NCBI RefSeq assembly: GCF_016741935.1 | Contig: NZ_JAERRG010000010.1 | Span: 248,001 to 312,000, forward strand | Length of the DNA: 64,000 nt | DNA from: Streptomyces endocoffeicus | GTDB lineage: Bacteria > Actinomycetota > Actinomycetes > Streptomycetales > Streptomycetaceae | Direction of reading: 5' to 3' | Part shown: positions 9,360 through 17,635 of the stretch, piece by piece | Position numbering within the stretch: the stretch's first letter is position 1 | Layout of the letters: each line of letters opens with the position of its first letter | Position numbers and translations under genes: made by a program | Notes under the pieces: generated by a model | Database searches by the model: none | What the model saw: the letters and a program-made list of their open reading frames with translations, nothing else | What the model was told of the DNA's origin: nothing

Positions 9360-9385
9360 GTGGTTCGAACTGGGCGGCGAACCAC
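9360..9385 (+). terminator. Hairpin after the amidohydrolase gene
   Basis: Arms GTGGTTCG (9360-9367) and CGAACCAC (9378-9385) form a perfect 8-bp stem with a 10-base loop, 65 bases after the stop. It may be a terminator or an operator dyad for the following gene; nothing else was recognised in the 231-base gap. Confidence 0.45.
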
Positions 9386-9526
9386 ACCCTTTGGGATGAA
9401 CGGACATCATGTGTCTGCCTGTTTACCGTCGGTGCGCAAATATGGCGTGGTCGAGGCCGTCGGCGCCCGTGGAGTCCCCCGCGGCAGGCGCCGGCGGCTC
9501 CATGTCTCCTGTGGGGGTCCACTCAC

Positions 9527-10456
9527 GTGTCCTGTTCAAGTAACACCTACTTCGGCATGCCCACCCACCGTCTGGCGGCCGCCACCGCCGCTGCCGCGGT
9601 CTCCGTCCTGGGCCTGCTGCCCGCGACGACCGCGCAGGCCGACACCGGTGCGACCACCGGTAAGGCGGGTGCGGTCGTGCTCCGCACCGATCTCGATGTC
9701 TCCCTGCTCAACAAGACCCTCAGGGCTCCGCTCTCGGTTGTGCTGAACGATGTGCACGCGCCCGCGACCGCCAGCAAGACGGCGCTCAGCGCGACCCTGG
9801 ACGGCGTGGACGGGGGCCGGCCGTTCAGTGTCCTGCGGGCCGATGTGGCCACCGCCCGGGCCGCCGCGGACAAGCAGCGCGCCGAGGGGTACTCCAACCT
9901 CGTCAACGCCCAGGTGCATGTCCCGGGCCTGGCCGCGGTGCCGCTGATCACGGTCGAGCAGGTGACCTCGAAGGCGGTGTGTGCCGTCGGGAAGCGGCCG
10001 ACCGCCCACTCCAACCTGCTCGGCGGCGTCAGCGTGCTCGGTCAGAAGGTCACCCTGCGCACGAGCGGCACCACCACGGTCGATGTGCCGGCGCTCGGCC
10101 AGGTCCGGCTCGACCTGTCGCGGACGGCCACCACCTCGCGCACGGCGGCGGCCACGGCCCTCAACCTGAAGGTCTCCGTGAACCCGCTCAAGCTGAACGT
10201 CTCGGAGGTCGAGGGGCAGGTCACCCTCGCCCGGGCGACCTGTGAGTCGCCCGTGGCCGCGGCGGTCGAGCCCAGTCCGAGCGTGGGCTCCCAGACCAAG
10301 CCCGAGCCCAAGCCGGAGCACCTGGCCGAGACCGGCGGCAGCTCGGCCACGCCGTACCTGATGGCCGGTGGTGCCCTCCTGCTGGCCGTGGGCGGCGGCG
10401 CCGTCGTCCTGGCCCGCCGCCGTCGTGCCGCCACCACCCGCGGCGACGCCGCCTGA
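9527..10456 (+). CDS. LAETG-anchored surface protein (sortase substrate)
   Basis: A 309-residue secreted protein. The signal peptide includes LAAATAAAAVSVLGLLP and ends near ATTAQA. The mature part is an uncharacterised beta-rich domain of about 220 residues, followed by a Pro/Glu/Lys wall spacer. The C-terminus has LAETG, a hydrophobic helix (YLMAGGALLLAVGGGAVVL) and an Arg-rich tail, a class E sortase sorting signal. GTG 9527 has GGGGG upstream; ATG 9557 is an alternative that shortens the signal peptide. From memory it corresponds to S. coelicolor SCO1860, which also lies between ect and cob genes. No sortase gene is in the window. Confidence 0.85.
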   Translation: MSCSSNTYFGMPTHRLAAATAAAAVSVLGLLPATTAQADTGATTGKAGAVVLRTDLDVSLLNKTLRAPLSVVLNDVHAPATASKTALSATLDGVDGGRPFSVLRADVATARAAADKQRAEGYSNLVNAQVHVPGLAAVPLITVEQVTSKAVCAVGKRPTAHSNLLGGVSVLGQKVTLRTSGTTTVDVPALGQVRLDLSRTATTSRTAAATALNLKVSVNPLKLNVSEVEGQVTLARATCESPVAAAVEPSPSVGSQTKPEPKPEHLAETGGSSATPYLMAGGALLLAVGGGAVVLARRRRAATTRGDAA

Positions 10457-10472
10457 CGCTGGTCCGTTGGTC

Positions 10473-10504
10473 CCGGCCCCCGCGCCACCCGGCGCGGGGG
10501 CCGG
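10473..10504. terminator. Strong GC hairpin terminator
   Basis: A perfect 14-bp stem (10473-10486 with 10491-10504) and a 4-base loop ACCC lie 17 bases after the stop of the LAETG protein gene, towards convergent cobC. Confidence 0.88.
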
Positions 10505-10691
10505 CGCCGGTGCCGGGACCGGGGTGGGTGCCGGTGCCGGTGCGGGGCGGATACGCGCACGGGGCACGAAGGCGCGGGCGAGCCGTAGTTGACCGTGTGT
10601 CGCCTCGCAAGCGGGGCGCGGTCAGGCGGCGGTGTCCGCTGGGCGGCAGTGTGCGCTGAGCGGCCCCGCTGAAGTCCGGTGCGGTTCGGTT

Positions 10692-10757
10692 GCGCCCCGG
10701 AGGGGCGCGGGGCTGTGTCGATGTGCGGCTCCGCCGCGTGGGCGCGACCAGCCACGA
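10692..10757 (-). repeat. Dispersed intergenic element, copy A
   Basis: On the minus strand this contains a GCGGCGGAGCCGCA core, then a CAGCCCCGCG stretch and a GCGCCCC/GGGGCGC hairpin (10692-10708). The same arrangement occurs in plus orientation at 29577-29645, and the core again at 42690-42712. It sits in the 350-base gap 10457-10806, which otherwise holds the LAETG terminator and a degenerate GGTGCC-rich stretch but no gene. Confidence 0.7.
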
Positions 10758-10806
10758 CGCTGCCGCGGATGAACGACCGCACCTCGTGCCACTCCTCGCG
10801 GAGCGC

Positions 10807-11919
10807 TTACGCGGTCGTGTCCGCTATCGCCTTCGTCAAGGCGATGACGAAGCGATCGGTCGTGGCGCGGTCGCGGACGGCGAGCCGGAGCCACTCCGGG
10901 CCGAGGCCCGGGAACGTGTCACCGCGGCGGACGGCGAAGCCCAGCTCCCGCAGCCGGGTGCGGATCGCCGCCGCGCCCTCCACCCGGATCAGCAGAAACG
11001 GCCCGGCCGCCGGGCCGCACACCCGCACCCCGGCCGACTCCGCCAACTCCGCCAGCCGGTCGGCCAGATGGGCCCGGTCGGCGGCCGTACGATCGGCGGC
11101 CCGCGCGGCCTCGGCGAGGGCGGACGGGGTGCAGCACGCCTCGGCCGCCGCCAGCGCCGGGCTGGACACCGGCCACAGCGGCTGGACCCGCTCCAGCGCC
11201 GTGACGGTGTCCGGCTCCGCCAGTACATAGCCGATCCGCAGCCCCGCAAGGCCCCAGGTCTTGGTGAGGCTGCGCAGCACCACGAGCCCCGGCACATCGG
11301 TGCGGGCCGCCAGCGACTCCGACTCATCCGGTACGGCGTCCATGAACGCCTCGTCCACCACCAGCGTCCGCCCCGGCCGGGCGAGCCCGGCCACGGCGTC
11401 GGCCGGGTGCAGCACGGATGTGGGGTTGGTGGGGTTGCCGATCACCACCAGATCGGCGTCCTCCGGCACGGCCGCCGGGCCCAGCCGGAAGCCGTCCCGC
11501 TCATCGAGGACCACACGCTCCACGTTGTGTCCCGCGTCCCGCAGTGCCGCCTCCGGCTCGGTGAACTGCGGATGCACCACCACCGGCCGTCGGGCCGGTA
11601 TGGCACGGGCGAGCAGGACGAACGCTTCCGCGGCGCCCGCCGTCAGCAGCACCCGGCCGACCGGAAGCCCATGGCGCGCGGCGACCGCCTCCCGCGCCAC
11701 CCGCCCGTCCGGATAGGCGGCCAACGCGTCGAGGGACGCGGCGATATGGGCCTTGAGCCAGTCCGGAGGCGTACCGGCCCGGACATTGACCGCGAGGTCC
11801 GTCAGAGTGGCATCGGCACCCCGCACCTCCGCGTCCCCGTGGTGCCGCAGATCGAACCCGGCGGATTCGCGATCGTCGGGCGGGGCAGCGGGCGGGTCCG
11901 CCAACGGCTCAGCGGACAT
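10807..11919 (-). CDS. cobC: Threonine-phosphate decarboxylase / cobalamin aminotransferase-like CobC
   Basis: A 370-residue fold-type I PLP enzyme of the CobD(Salmonella)/CobC family, which supplies (R)-1-amino-2-propanol phosphate for the cobalamin nucleotide loop. Substrate-binding NPTNPTSVLHPAD and the PLP-lysine motif LRSLTKTWGLAGLRIGY are visible. I place the start at ATG 11919, overlapping the cbiX stop by 11 bases; ATG 11931 is also possible. It is the last gene of the minus-strand cobalamin group and converges on the LAETG gene. Confidence 0.88.
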   Translation of the reverse strand: MSAEPLADPPAAPPDDRESAGFDLRHHGDAEVRGADATLTDLAVNVRAGTPPDWLKAHIAASLDALAAYPDGRVAREAVAARHGLPVGRVLLTAGAAEAFVLLARAIPARRPVVVHPQFTEPEAALRDAGHNVERVVLDERDGFRLGPAAVPEDADLVVIGNPTNPTSVLHPADAVAGLARPGRTLVVDEAFMDAVPDESESLAARTDVPGLVVLRSLTKTWGLAGLRIGYVLAEPDTVTALERVQPLWPVSSPALAAAEACCTPSALAEAARAADRTAADRAHLADRLAELAESAGVRVCGPAAGPFLLIRVEGAAAIRTRLRELGFAVRRGDTFPGLGPEWLRLAVRDRATTDRFVIALTKAIADTTA

Positions 11920-12745
11920 CGGCGTGGGCATCCGGATGCGCGAAGGCATGGGCCTCATCGCTGAACCCGGCGCGCTCGCTGGTGTCGGCCACCTCCTCAT
12001 AGCGATCCATGACCAGGTCGGCCAACTCCCGCGCCGGGCCGATGACATCGGCCGAGACCACCTCGACCTCGGGGTGGGCCAGCCCCCAGCCCTCCGCCTG
12101 CTGCCGCACCCGCTCCAGGGCGTCACCCTCGAACAGGAAGTACGGCAGCACCACGACCCGCCGCGCCCCCAGCATGGCGCAGCGGTCCAGGCCGGAGGCC
12201 ACATCCGGGGCGGCGAGCGAGGCGAAGGCGGCCTCGACGCCCGCGAAGCCACGGCCCTCCCACAGCAGCCGGGCCGCGCGGTGCACCTCGGCGTTGGCCT
12301 CGGGGAGCGGCGAACCGTCGCCCACCAGCAGCACGGTCGTCTCGGCGCGGTCCGAGGGCAGCCGGGGCCGATTGCCCAGCGCCTCGTCGAGCCGCCGCTC
12401 CAGCAGGCTCAGCAGTGTGCGGTGCGGGCCGAGCGGCCGGGCGGAGGCGAACGAGGCGTCGGCGTGCCGCTCGGCCTGCTGGGCCAGTGCGGCGGCGATG
12501 CCGTCTCTCGGGGGAGCCGCCGGGATCAGCGTCATCGGGACGACCGCGAAGCGGGTCACCCCTTCCCCGACGAGCCGGGTGACCGCGTCGGACAGCGGGT
12601 GGCTGCCCGGTCCGGTGAGGCCACCCGCCACGGGCAGGTCCGGGTGGCGTGCGGCCAACTCCCTGACGAATGCCTGGAAGGCGGCGGCATGCCTTTCGTC
12701 TCGCGTGCCGATACCTGCGATGAGCAGGGCGGGCGGGGTCGTCAC
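11909..12745 (-). CDS. cbiX: CbiX-like sirohydrochlorin chelatase
   Basis: A 278-residue protein with two CbiX/CobK-type ferrochelatase-like halves. The first begins ALLIAGIGTRDERHA, the second VLLVGDGSPLPEANAEVHR, and the chelatase signature AMLGARRVVVLPYFLFEGD is present. In the family it inserts cobalt (or, for paralogues, nickel or iron) into sirohydrochlorin. The canonical active-site histidine of the HGS motif is replaced: the N-terminal half reads GIGTRD and the second GDGSP, so activity is uncertain. GTG 12745 has AGGAG five bases upstream. It lies between cobE and cobC. Confidence 0.75.
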   Translation of the reverse strand: MTTPPALLIAGIGTRDERHAAAFQAFVRELAARHPDLPVAGGLTGPGSHPLSDAVTRLVGEGVTRFAVVPMTLIPAAPPRDGIAAALAQQAERHADASFASARPLGPHRTLLSLLERRLDEALGNRPRLPSDRAETTVLLVGDGSPLPEANAEVHRAARLLWEGRGFAGVEAAFASLAAPDVASGLDRCAMLGARRVVVLPYFLFEGDALERVRQQAEGWGLAHPEVEVVSADVIGPARELADLVMDRYEEVADTSERAGFSDEAHAFAHPDAHADVR

Positions 12746-12788
12746 GAGGTCTCCTTGGTGCAAGTGGTGCGGGTGTCACGGTCGGCGA

Positions 12789-12808
12789 GGGGCGGGCTGT
12801 TCCGCCCC
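12789..12808 (-). terminator. Hairpin between cobE and cbiX
   Basis: GGGGCGG (12789-12795) pairs with CCGCCCC (12802-12808) around a 6-base loop just after the cobE stop and 44 bases before the cbiX start on the minus strand. It could end the upstream transcript, which would give cbiX-cobC their own promoter. Confidence 0.5.
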
Positions 12809-12814
12809 GAGACG

Positions 12815-13378
12815 TTACTGACCTGCGTCGGGGCGGTCTACGGCAGGTCTTCGCTGCCCGCCCTGCCCGGATTTGACCGCCGCCGGGCGGCCAGGGTCCT
12901 TCTGATGGATCTCCGCGGCGTCACGGCGTCCACGGAGATCCGTCAGAAGGACCCTAGCGACGGCGCAGGTGGCCTTCCCCGGGCGGCCGTGTGGCGTGGA
13001 CTTCCGCTTGGCGACGAGCAGTTGGCTCCCCGGACCGGCGGCCAGCAGCGCGGCCGCTTCGGCGACCCCGGCCGTGCCCACGGCGGTGAGCGGCGCCTCG
13101 GACGGGTTCGGGACCTCCACCGCGGCCAGCGCCTCGGCGGGGTATCCGCACAGCGGCACGCCAAGCCGTTCGGCCGCCGTCAGCAGTCCGGCCTCCCCGG
13201 CCTTGGCCTCGACCGTGGCCAACTCGGCGACACCGCGCGGCGAAAGGCCCGCCTCCGCCAGGGTGGCCTCGACCAGCGCGAGCACCTCGCCGGCGGATAC
13301 GCCCCGGCCGGCCCCGACCCCGACGACAAGCGGTGCCGCGGGCGGGGGAGACGCCGTGCCCCGGCCGATGACCTCCAC
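12815..13378 (-). CDS. cobE: CobE/CbiG C-terminal domain protein with aberrant C-terminus
   Basis: The first 140 residues form a CobE/GbiG-C domain, which acts in corrin ring synthesis at the precorrin-5A deacylation stage in CbiG fusions. Visible motifs are LVVGVGAGRGVSAGEV near the start and PGKATCAVAR near residue 138, where the family normally ends. Here the frame continues for about 47 residues through an inverted repeat (12893-12955) into sequence of no recognisable family. The natural 3' end therefore looks replaced. In this window it stands apart from its usual methyltransferase partners. Function of the truncated or extended form is uncertain. Confidence 0.7.
   Translation of the reverse strand: MEVIGRGTASPPPAAPLVVGVGAGRGVSAGEVLALVEATLAEAGLSPRGVAELATVEAKAGEAGLLTAAERLGVPLCGYPAEALAAVEVPNPSEAPLTAVGTAGVAEAAALLAAGPGSQLLVAKRKSTPHGRPGKATCAVARVLLTDLRGRRDAAEIHQKDPGRPAAVKSGQGGQRRPAVDRPDAGQ
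12893..12955. repeat. 26-bp imperfect inverted repeat at the cobE 3' end
   Basis: Arms 12893-12918 and 12930-12955 match at 24 of 26 positions and flank an 11-base loop. The outer ends read AGGGTCCTTCTGA. No target-site duplication is visible. It may be a terminator-like element, the scar of a rearrangement, or a small mobile repeat inside the cobE reading frame. Confidence 0.9.
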
Positions 13379-13397
13379 GTCAGCTCACCGCCCCGGC

Positions 13398-14846
13398 TCA
13401 ACCGGCAGGGGGCGCACATCTGTCGACGAACCGGGCCGCCGCCCCTGGGACCGAGGCCCAGTGCACATGCAGATAGGAAGCATGCACATCTCCCTGTGCG
13501 AACCCTTCGGTACGACGCTCCGGGTGGACGAGCCCCCAAGCGGGCTCCGGCCCCGCTCCGGGCACGATGGTGGTGCGGTGGAACTCATGGCCGCGCACCC
13601 GTGTCCCCGCGGCGGCGAGTGAGGTGTCGGAGACGGCCACGGCCTCACGGTAGCCCAGCGTCAGACGTTCCGACATCCGTGCTTTCGCGGCCAGCACCCC
13701 GCACATCGGCTCCCCGTCCAGCGAATGCGCCAGATACAGCAGTCCGGCACATTCGGCGGCGATGGGCGCGCCGGACGCGGCGAGTCCGGCGACTGCCGTG
13801 CGCAGCGGCTCGTTCGCGGACAGCTCGGGGGCGTAGACCTCCGGGAAGCCACCGCCGATCACCAGACCGCCGGTGCCCTCCGGGAGGCGCTCGTCCCGCA
13901 GCGGGTCGAAGGGGACGACCCGCGCCCCGGCCGCCGTGAGCAGCTCGGCGTGCTCCGCGTACGAGAAGGTGAACGCAGCCCCGCCCGCCACGGCGACCAC
14001 CGGCCGCGCCGCCCGGTCGCCCCGGACCACGGCACCGGGGACGGCGGCCATCGCCCGGTGTATCTCCTCCTCCGGATCCCAGGCCCGCCCGGACAGCGGC
14101 GGTGCGCTGCGCGCCAGCGCCAGCAGCCCGTCGAGATCGCAGCCCTCCCGCACCCGCGCCGCCAGCGCGGCCGCCGAATCGACCGCCTCCGCATGGCGCT
14201 CGGCCACCGGCACCAGACCCAGATGGCGGCTCGGGGCCCGCACCGCCCGCGTCCGGCGCAGCGCGCCGAACACCGGCACCCCGCACCCCTCCAGCGCCTC
14301 GCGCAGCATCGCCTCGTGACGGTCCGAAGCGACCTTGTTGAGGATCACCCCCGCGACCCGCACCTCGGGGTCCCAGGAGGCGAAGCCATGCACCAGCGCG
14401 GCCACCGACCGCGACTGCGACGACGCGTCCACCACCAGCACCACCGGTGCCCGCAGCAGCTTGGCCACATGCGCCGTCGAGGCCAGCTCGCCCTGCCCGG
14501 CCGCCCCGTCGAACAGGCCCATCACCCCCTCGACCAGGGCCAGATCGCAGCCCGCCGCCCCATGCAGGAACAGCGGCGCGATCCGGTCCGGACCGCACAG
14601 ATAGGCGTCCAGATTCCGGCCCGGTCGCGCGCCCCCGGCCCGCGACCGGCCGGCTCCCGAGGCGCCCGAAGAGGCGGCCGAGGAGATCGCCAGCGCGTGA
14701 TAGCCAGGGTCGATGTAGTCCGGGCCGACCTTGTGCGGGGACACATCCAGACCGCGCTCCGCGAAGGCGGCCATCAGCCCCGCCGTGACCGTCGTCTTCC
14801 CGCTGCCGGAGGCGGGCGCCGCGATCACCAGGCGCGGGACACTCAC
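13398..14846 (-). CDS. cobB: Cobyrinic acid a,c-diamide synthase (hydrogenobyrinate amidase)
   Basis: A 482-residue ATP-dependent amidotransferase that amidates side chains a and c of the corrin ring. The N-terminal P-loop is APASGSGKTTVTAGLMAAF, with the VGPDYIDPGYH motif close behind. The C-terminal glutaminase has its nucleophile cysteine in AAECAGLLYLAHSL and a GGGFPEVYAPEL segment. GTG 14846 overlaps the cobO stop by four bases (GTGA); GTG 14849 is an alternative. A Gly/Ser/Arg-rich insertion near residue 60 is unusual and probably a surface loop. Confidence 0.93.
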   Translation of the reverse strand: MSVPRLVIAAPASGSGKTTVTAGLMAAFAERGLDVSPHKVGPDYIDPGYHALAISSAASSGASGAGRSRAGGARPGRNLDAYLCGPDRIAPLFLHGAAGCDLALVEGVMGLFDGAAGQGELASTAHVAKLLRAPVVLVVDASSQSRSVAALVHGFASWDPEVRVAGVILNKVASDRHEAMLREALEGCGVPVFGALRRTRAVRAPSRHLGLVPVAERHAEAVDSAAALAARVREGCDLDGLLALARSAPPLSGRAWDPEEEIHRAMAAVPGAVVRGDRAARPVVAVAGGAAFTFSYAEHAELLTAAGARVVPFDPLRDERLPEGTGGLVIGGGFPEVYAPELSANEPLRTAVAGLAASGAPIAAECAGLLYLAHSLDGEPMCGVLAAKARMSERLTLGYREAVAVSDTSLAAAGTRVRGHEFHRTTIVPGAGPEPAWGLVHPERRTEGFAQGDVHASYLHVHWASVPGAAARFVDRCAPPAG

Positions 14847-15439
14847 CACTCGATGCCCCGCTGGCCCTTCTGACCGGTGTCCATCGGATGCTTGACCTTG
14901 GACATGTCGGTGACCAGGTCGGCGAAGTCCAGGAGCTGCGCCGGTGCGTTACGCCCCGTGATGACCACGTGCTGCGTCCCGGGCCGGTCCCGCAGCACCG
15001 CCACCACCTCGTCGGGGTCCACCCAGCCCCAGTGCATCGGATACGCGAACTCGTCCAGCACATAGAGCCGGTATGTCTCCGCCGCGAGATCGCGCTTGAC
15101 CTGCTCCCAGCCCTCGCGTGCGGCCTCCTCGCTGGAAGCCATGTCGCGCTGGACCCACGACCAGCCCTCGCCCATCTTGTGCCATGCGACGGTCCCCCCT
15201 TCGCCCGAGTCGCCGAGGACGCGCAGCGCACGCTCCTCACCGACCCGCCATTTCGCGGACTTTACAAATTGGAATACACCGACCGGCCAGTTTTGGTTCC
15301 ACGCCCGCAGCGCCAGCCCGAACGCCGCGGTCGACTTGCCCTTGCCCTGACCGGTGTGGACGAGCACCAGCGGACGGTTGCGGCGCTGGCGGGTGGTCAG
15401 CCCGTCGTCCGGCACGACGGTCGGTTGTCCTTGCGGCAT
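14843..15439 (-). CDS. cobO: Cob(I)yrinic acid a,c-diamide adenosyltransferase
   Basis: A 198-residue CobA/CobO/BtuR-type corrinoid adenosyltransferase that transfers 5'-deoxyadenosyl from ATP to Co(I) corrinoids. The P-loop VHTGQGKGKSTAAFGLALR near residue 30 and the VLDEFAYPMHWGWVD segment identify the family. The ATG overlaps the stop of the upstream chelatase by one base (TGATG) and its stop overlaps cobB by four, giving a tightly coupled chelatase-cobO-cobB unit. Confidence 0.95.
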   Translation of the reverse strand: MPQGQPTVVPDDGLTTRQRRNRPLVLVHTGQGKGKSTAAFGLALRAWNQNWPVGVFQFVKSAKWRVGEERALRVLGDSGEGGTVAWHKMGEGWSWVQRDMASSEEAAREGWEQVKRDLAAETYRLYVLDEFAYPMHWGWVDPDEVVAVLRDRPGTQHVVITGRNAPAQLLDFADLVTDMSKVKHPMDTGQKGQRGIEW

Positions 15440-17577
15440 CAGGCGGCCCTCCGAGGGTTCGAAACGGTTCGTACATCGCGCACCAGCGCGGTCACGCTGT
15501 CCGCGCGCAGCTCGTCGAGTGTCACCGGTGTGCCCCGCAGTTCGCGGGCGAGCGCGCCCGCGAGTCCCAGCCGCACCGGCCCCGACTCGCAGTCCACGAC
15601 CACCGAGGCGACCCCGTCACCCGCGAGCATCCGGGCCGCGCGCCCGGCCCGCTCGACCGGTGTGGGCCCGCCGGACCGCCGCGCCTCCGTGGCCCGCCCG
15701 TCGGTCACCACGACCAGCAGCGGACGGCGTGCGGGATCCCGCAGCCGCTCCACCCGCAGCACCTCCCGGGCCTTCAACAGCCCGGCCGCCAGCGGCGTAC
15801 GGCCGCCCGTCGGCAGCCGCTCCAGCCGTGCGGCGGCCGTGTCCACCGACGAGGTGGGCGGCAGCGCCAGCTCGGCGTCCGCGCCCCGGAAGGTGATCAG
15901 CCCTACCTTGTCCCGCCGCTGGTAGGCGTCCAGCAGCAGCGACAGCACCGCGCCCTTGATCGCGCTCATCCGCTTGCGCGCGGCCATCGAGCCCGACGCG
16001 TCCACCACGAACAGGACGAGATTGCCCTCCCGGCCCTCGCGCACCGCCTCGCGCAGATCGTCCCGGCGCACCAGCAGCCCGGGCCCGCGCCGTCCGCGCG
16101 CCAGCTGATGCGGGGCGGCCGCCCGGACGGTCGCCGACAGATGCAGCGCGGAGAGCGTGCCCCGCGGGCGGCGCGCGCCGGTGGTGCGGCCGTGCGCGCT
16201 GCGGGCGCGCGAGCGACGGCCTGCCGCGCCCTCGCCCAGGCCGGGGACGTCGAGCCGCCGGGTCCGGAACGGTTCGGCGGCGCCCACGGCCGCCCGCTCA
16301 CCGCCGGCCCCGCCCGCCCCGCCGTCCGCTTCGTCCGCCCCGCCGTCCTGATCGGCCGGGGCGGAGTCGGTCTCGCGGTCGGCCGTCTCGTGCTCACCCG
16401 TGCGCTGGTCGGGGACGGACGGCTCGGGTTCGGCGGGCGGCGCCTGCTCCCGTGCCCCGTCGCCCGTGCCCTCCCGCGGTCCGCCCTCGGGGTCGCCCGC
16501 GTCATCCGGCCCGGAACCGCCCGGTCCGTCCTCGGGACCCGGGTCCGGATCCGGCTCCGGGTCGTCCTCCTCGAACTGCCGCAGGATCTCGTCGAGTTTG
16601 TTCTCGTCGAGCCCCGGCGCGTCGAACGGCGCCCGCCGCCGCCGGTGGGGGAGCGACAGCAGCGCCGCCCCCCGTACGTCCTCGGTCCGGACGTCGGTGC
16701 GCCCCGCCCAGGCGGCCAGCGCGGTCGCCGTGCGGGCCGTCACGATGTCCGCGCGCATCCCGTCCACCTCGAACCCGGCGCACACCGCCGCGATCTGCCG
16801 CAGCGCGCGGTCGCCGAGAGCCACCCGCGGCAGCAGCGCGCGCGCCGCCGCGATGCGCTCCCGCAGGGCCTCCTCGTCCGCCGCCCAGCGCGCCGCGAAC
16901 CCCTCGGGGTGCTCGTCGTACGCCAGCCGCCGCCGCACCACCTCGACCCGCTCCTCGGTGTCCCGGGACGCCGCGACCTCCACCGTGAGGCCGAAGCGGT
17001 CCAGCAGCTGCGGCCGCAGCTCGCCCTCTTCGGGGTTCATGGTGCCCACCAGGAGGAAGCGCGCCGCATGCCGTACGGACACCCCCTCGCGCTCCACGTA
17101 GGAGGCGCCCATGGCGGCCGCGTCGAGCAGCAGGTCGATCAGATGGTCGTGCAGCAGATTGACCTCGTCGACGTAGAGCACCCCGCGGTGGGCGTCCGCG
17201 AGCAGCCCGGGCTCGAACGCCTTCACGCCGTCCGACAGCGCCCGCTCGATGTCGAGCGCGCCCACCAGCCGGTCCTCGGAGGCGCCCACGGGCAGTTCGA
17301 CCATCCGCGCGGGGCGCGCCTCGCCCGTGCCCGCCTCATGGGGCCCGTCGGGGCAGGACGGGTCGGGCGCGGCCGGATCGCAGGAGAACCGGCACCCGGC
17401 CACCACGTCCACCTCGGGCAGCAGCGCGGCGATCGCTCTTACGGCGGTGCTCTTGGCCGTGCCCTTCTCGCCGCGCACCAGGACGCCGCCCACGGCGGGT
17501 GAGACGGCGTTGAGGAGCAGGGCGAGCCGCAGGCCGTCCATGCCGACGATCGCGCTGAAGGGGTAGGTGGTGGTCAC
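15439..17577 (-). CDS. Magnesium-chelatase-type ChlI/ChlD fusion (cobaltochelatase subunit)
   Basis: A 712-residue AAA+ and von Willebrand A fusion. The I-like part has Walker [15 protein letters not shown], the sensor-type [14 protein letters not shown] and [21 protein letters not shown] long acidic/proline linker (about residues 330-460) leads to a VWA domain with MIDAS motif [13 protein letters not shown]. In Streptomyces such proteins accompany CobN as the aerobic cobaltochelatase ATPase. CobN is not found next to it here. GTG 17577 has AGGAGG nine bases upstream. Confidence 0.88.
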   Translation of the reverse strand: MTTTYPFSAIVGMDGLRLALLLNAVSPAVGGVLVRGEKGTAKSTAVRAIAALLPEVDVVAGCRFSCDPAAPDPSCPDGPHEAGTGEARPARMVELPVGASEDRLVGALDIERALSDGVKAFEPGLLADAHRGVLYVDEVNLLHDHLIDLLLDAAAMGASYVEREGVSVRHAARFLLVGTMNPEEGELRPQLLDRFGLTVEVAASRDTEERVEVVRRRLAYDEHPEGFAARWAADEEALRERIAAARALLPRVALGDRALRQIAAVCAGFEVDGMRADIVTARTATALAAWAGRTDVRTEDVRGAALLSLPHRRRRAPFDAPGLDENKLDEILRQFEEDDPEPDPDPGPEDGPGGSGPDDAGDPEGGPREGTGDGAREQAPPAEPEPSVPDQRTGEHETADRETDSAPADQDGGADEADGGAGGAGGERAAVGAAEPFRTRRLDVPGLGEGAAGRRSRARSAHGRTTGARRPRGTLSALHLSATVRAAAPHQLARGRRGPGLLVRRDDLREAVREGREGNLVLFVVDASGSMAARKRMSAIKGAVLSLLLDAYQRRDKVGLITFRGADAELALPPTSSVDTAAARLERLPTGGRTPLAAGLLKAREVLRVERLRDPARRPLLVVVTDGRATEARRSGGPTPVERAGRAARMLAGDGVASVVVDCESGPVRLGLAGALARELRGTPVTLDELRADSVTALVRDVRTVSNPRRAA

Positions 17578-17635
17578 GCGGCGATACCTCCTGGGGTGCG
17601 TGGGCACAACGGTCCGGTGTGGGGGCGGGAGTTCG

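Noticed and set aside
9360-9385. tRNA-like T-arm (GGTTCGAAC)
   Set aside because: Only the T-arm resemblance is present; no acceptor, D or anticodon arms can be fitted, so it is listed only as a hairpin.
12893-12955. Insertion sequence at the cobE end
   Set aside because: No transposase, no target-site duplication and too short; kept only as an inverted repeat.
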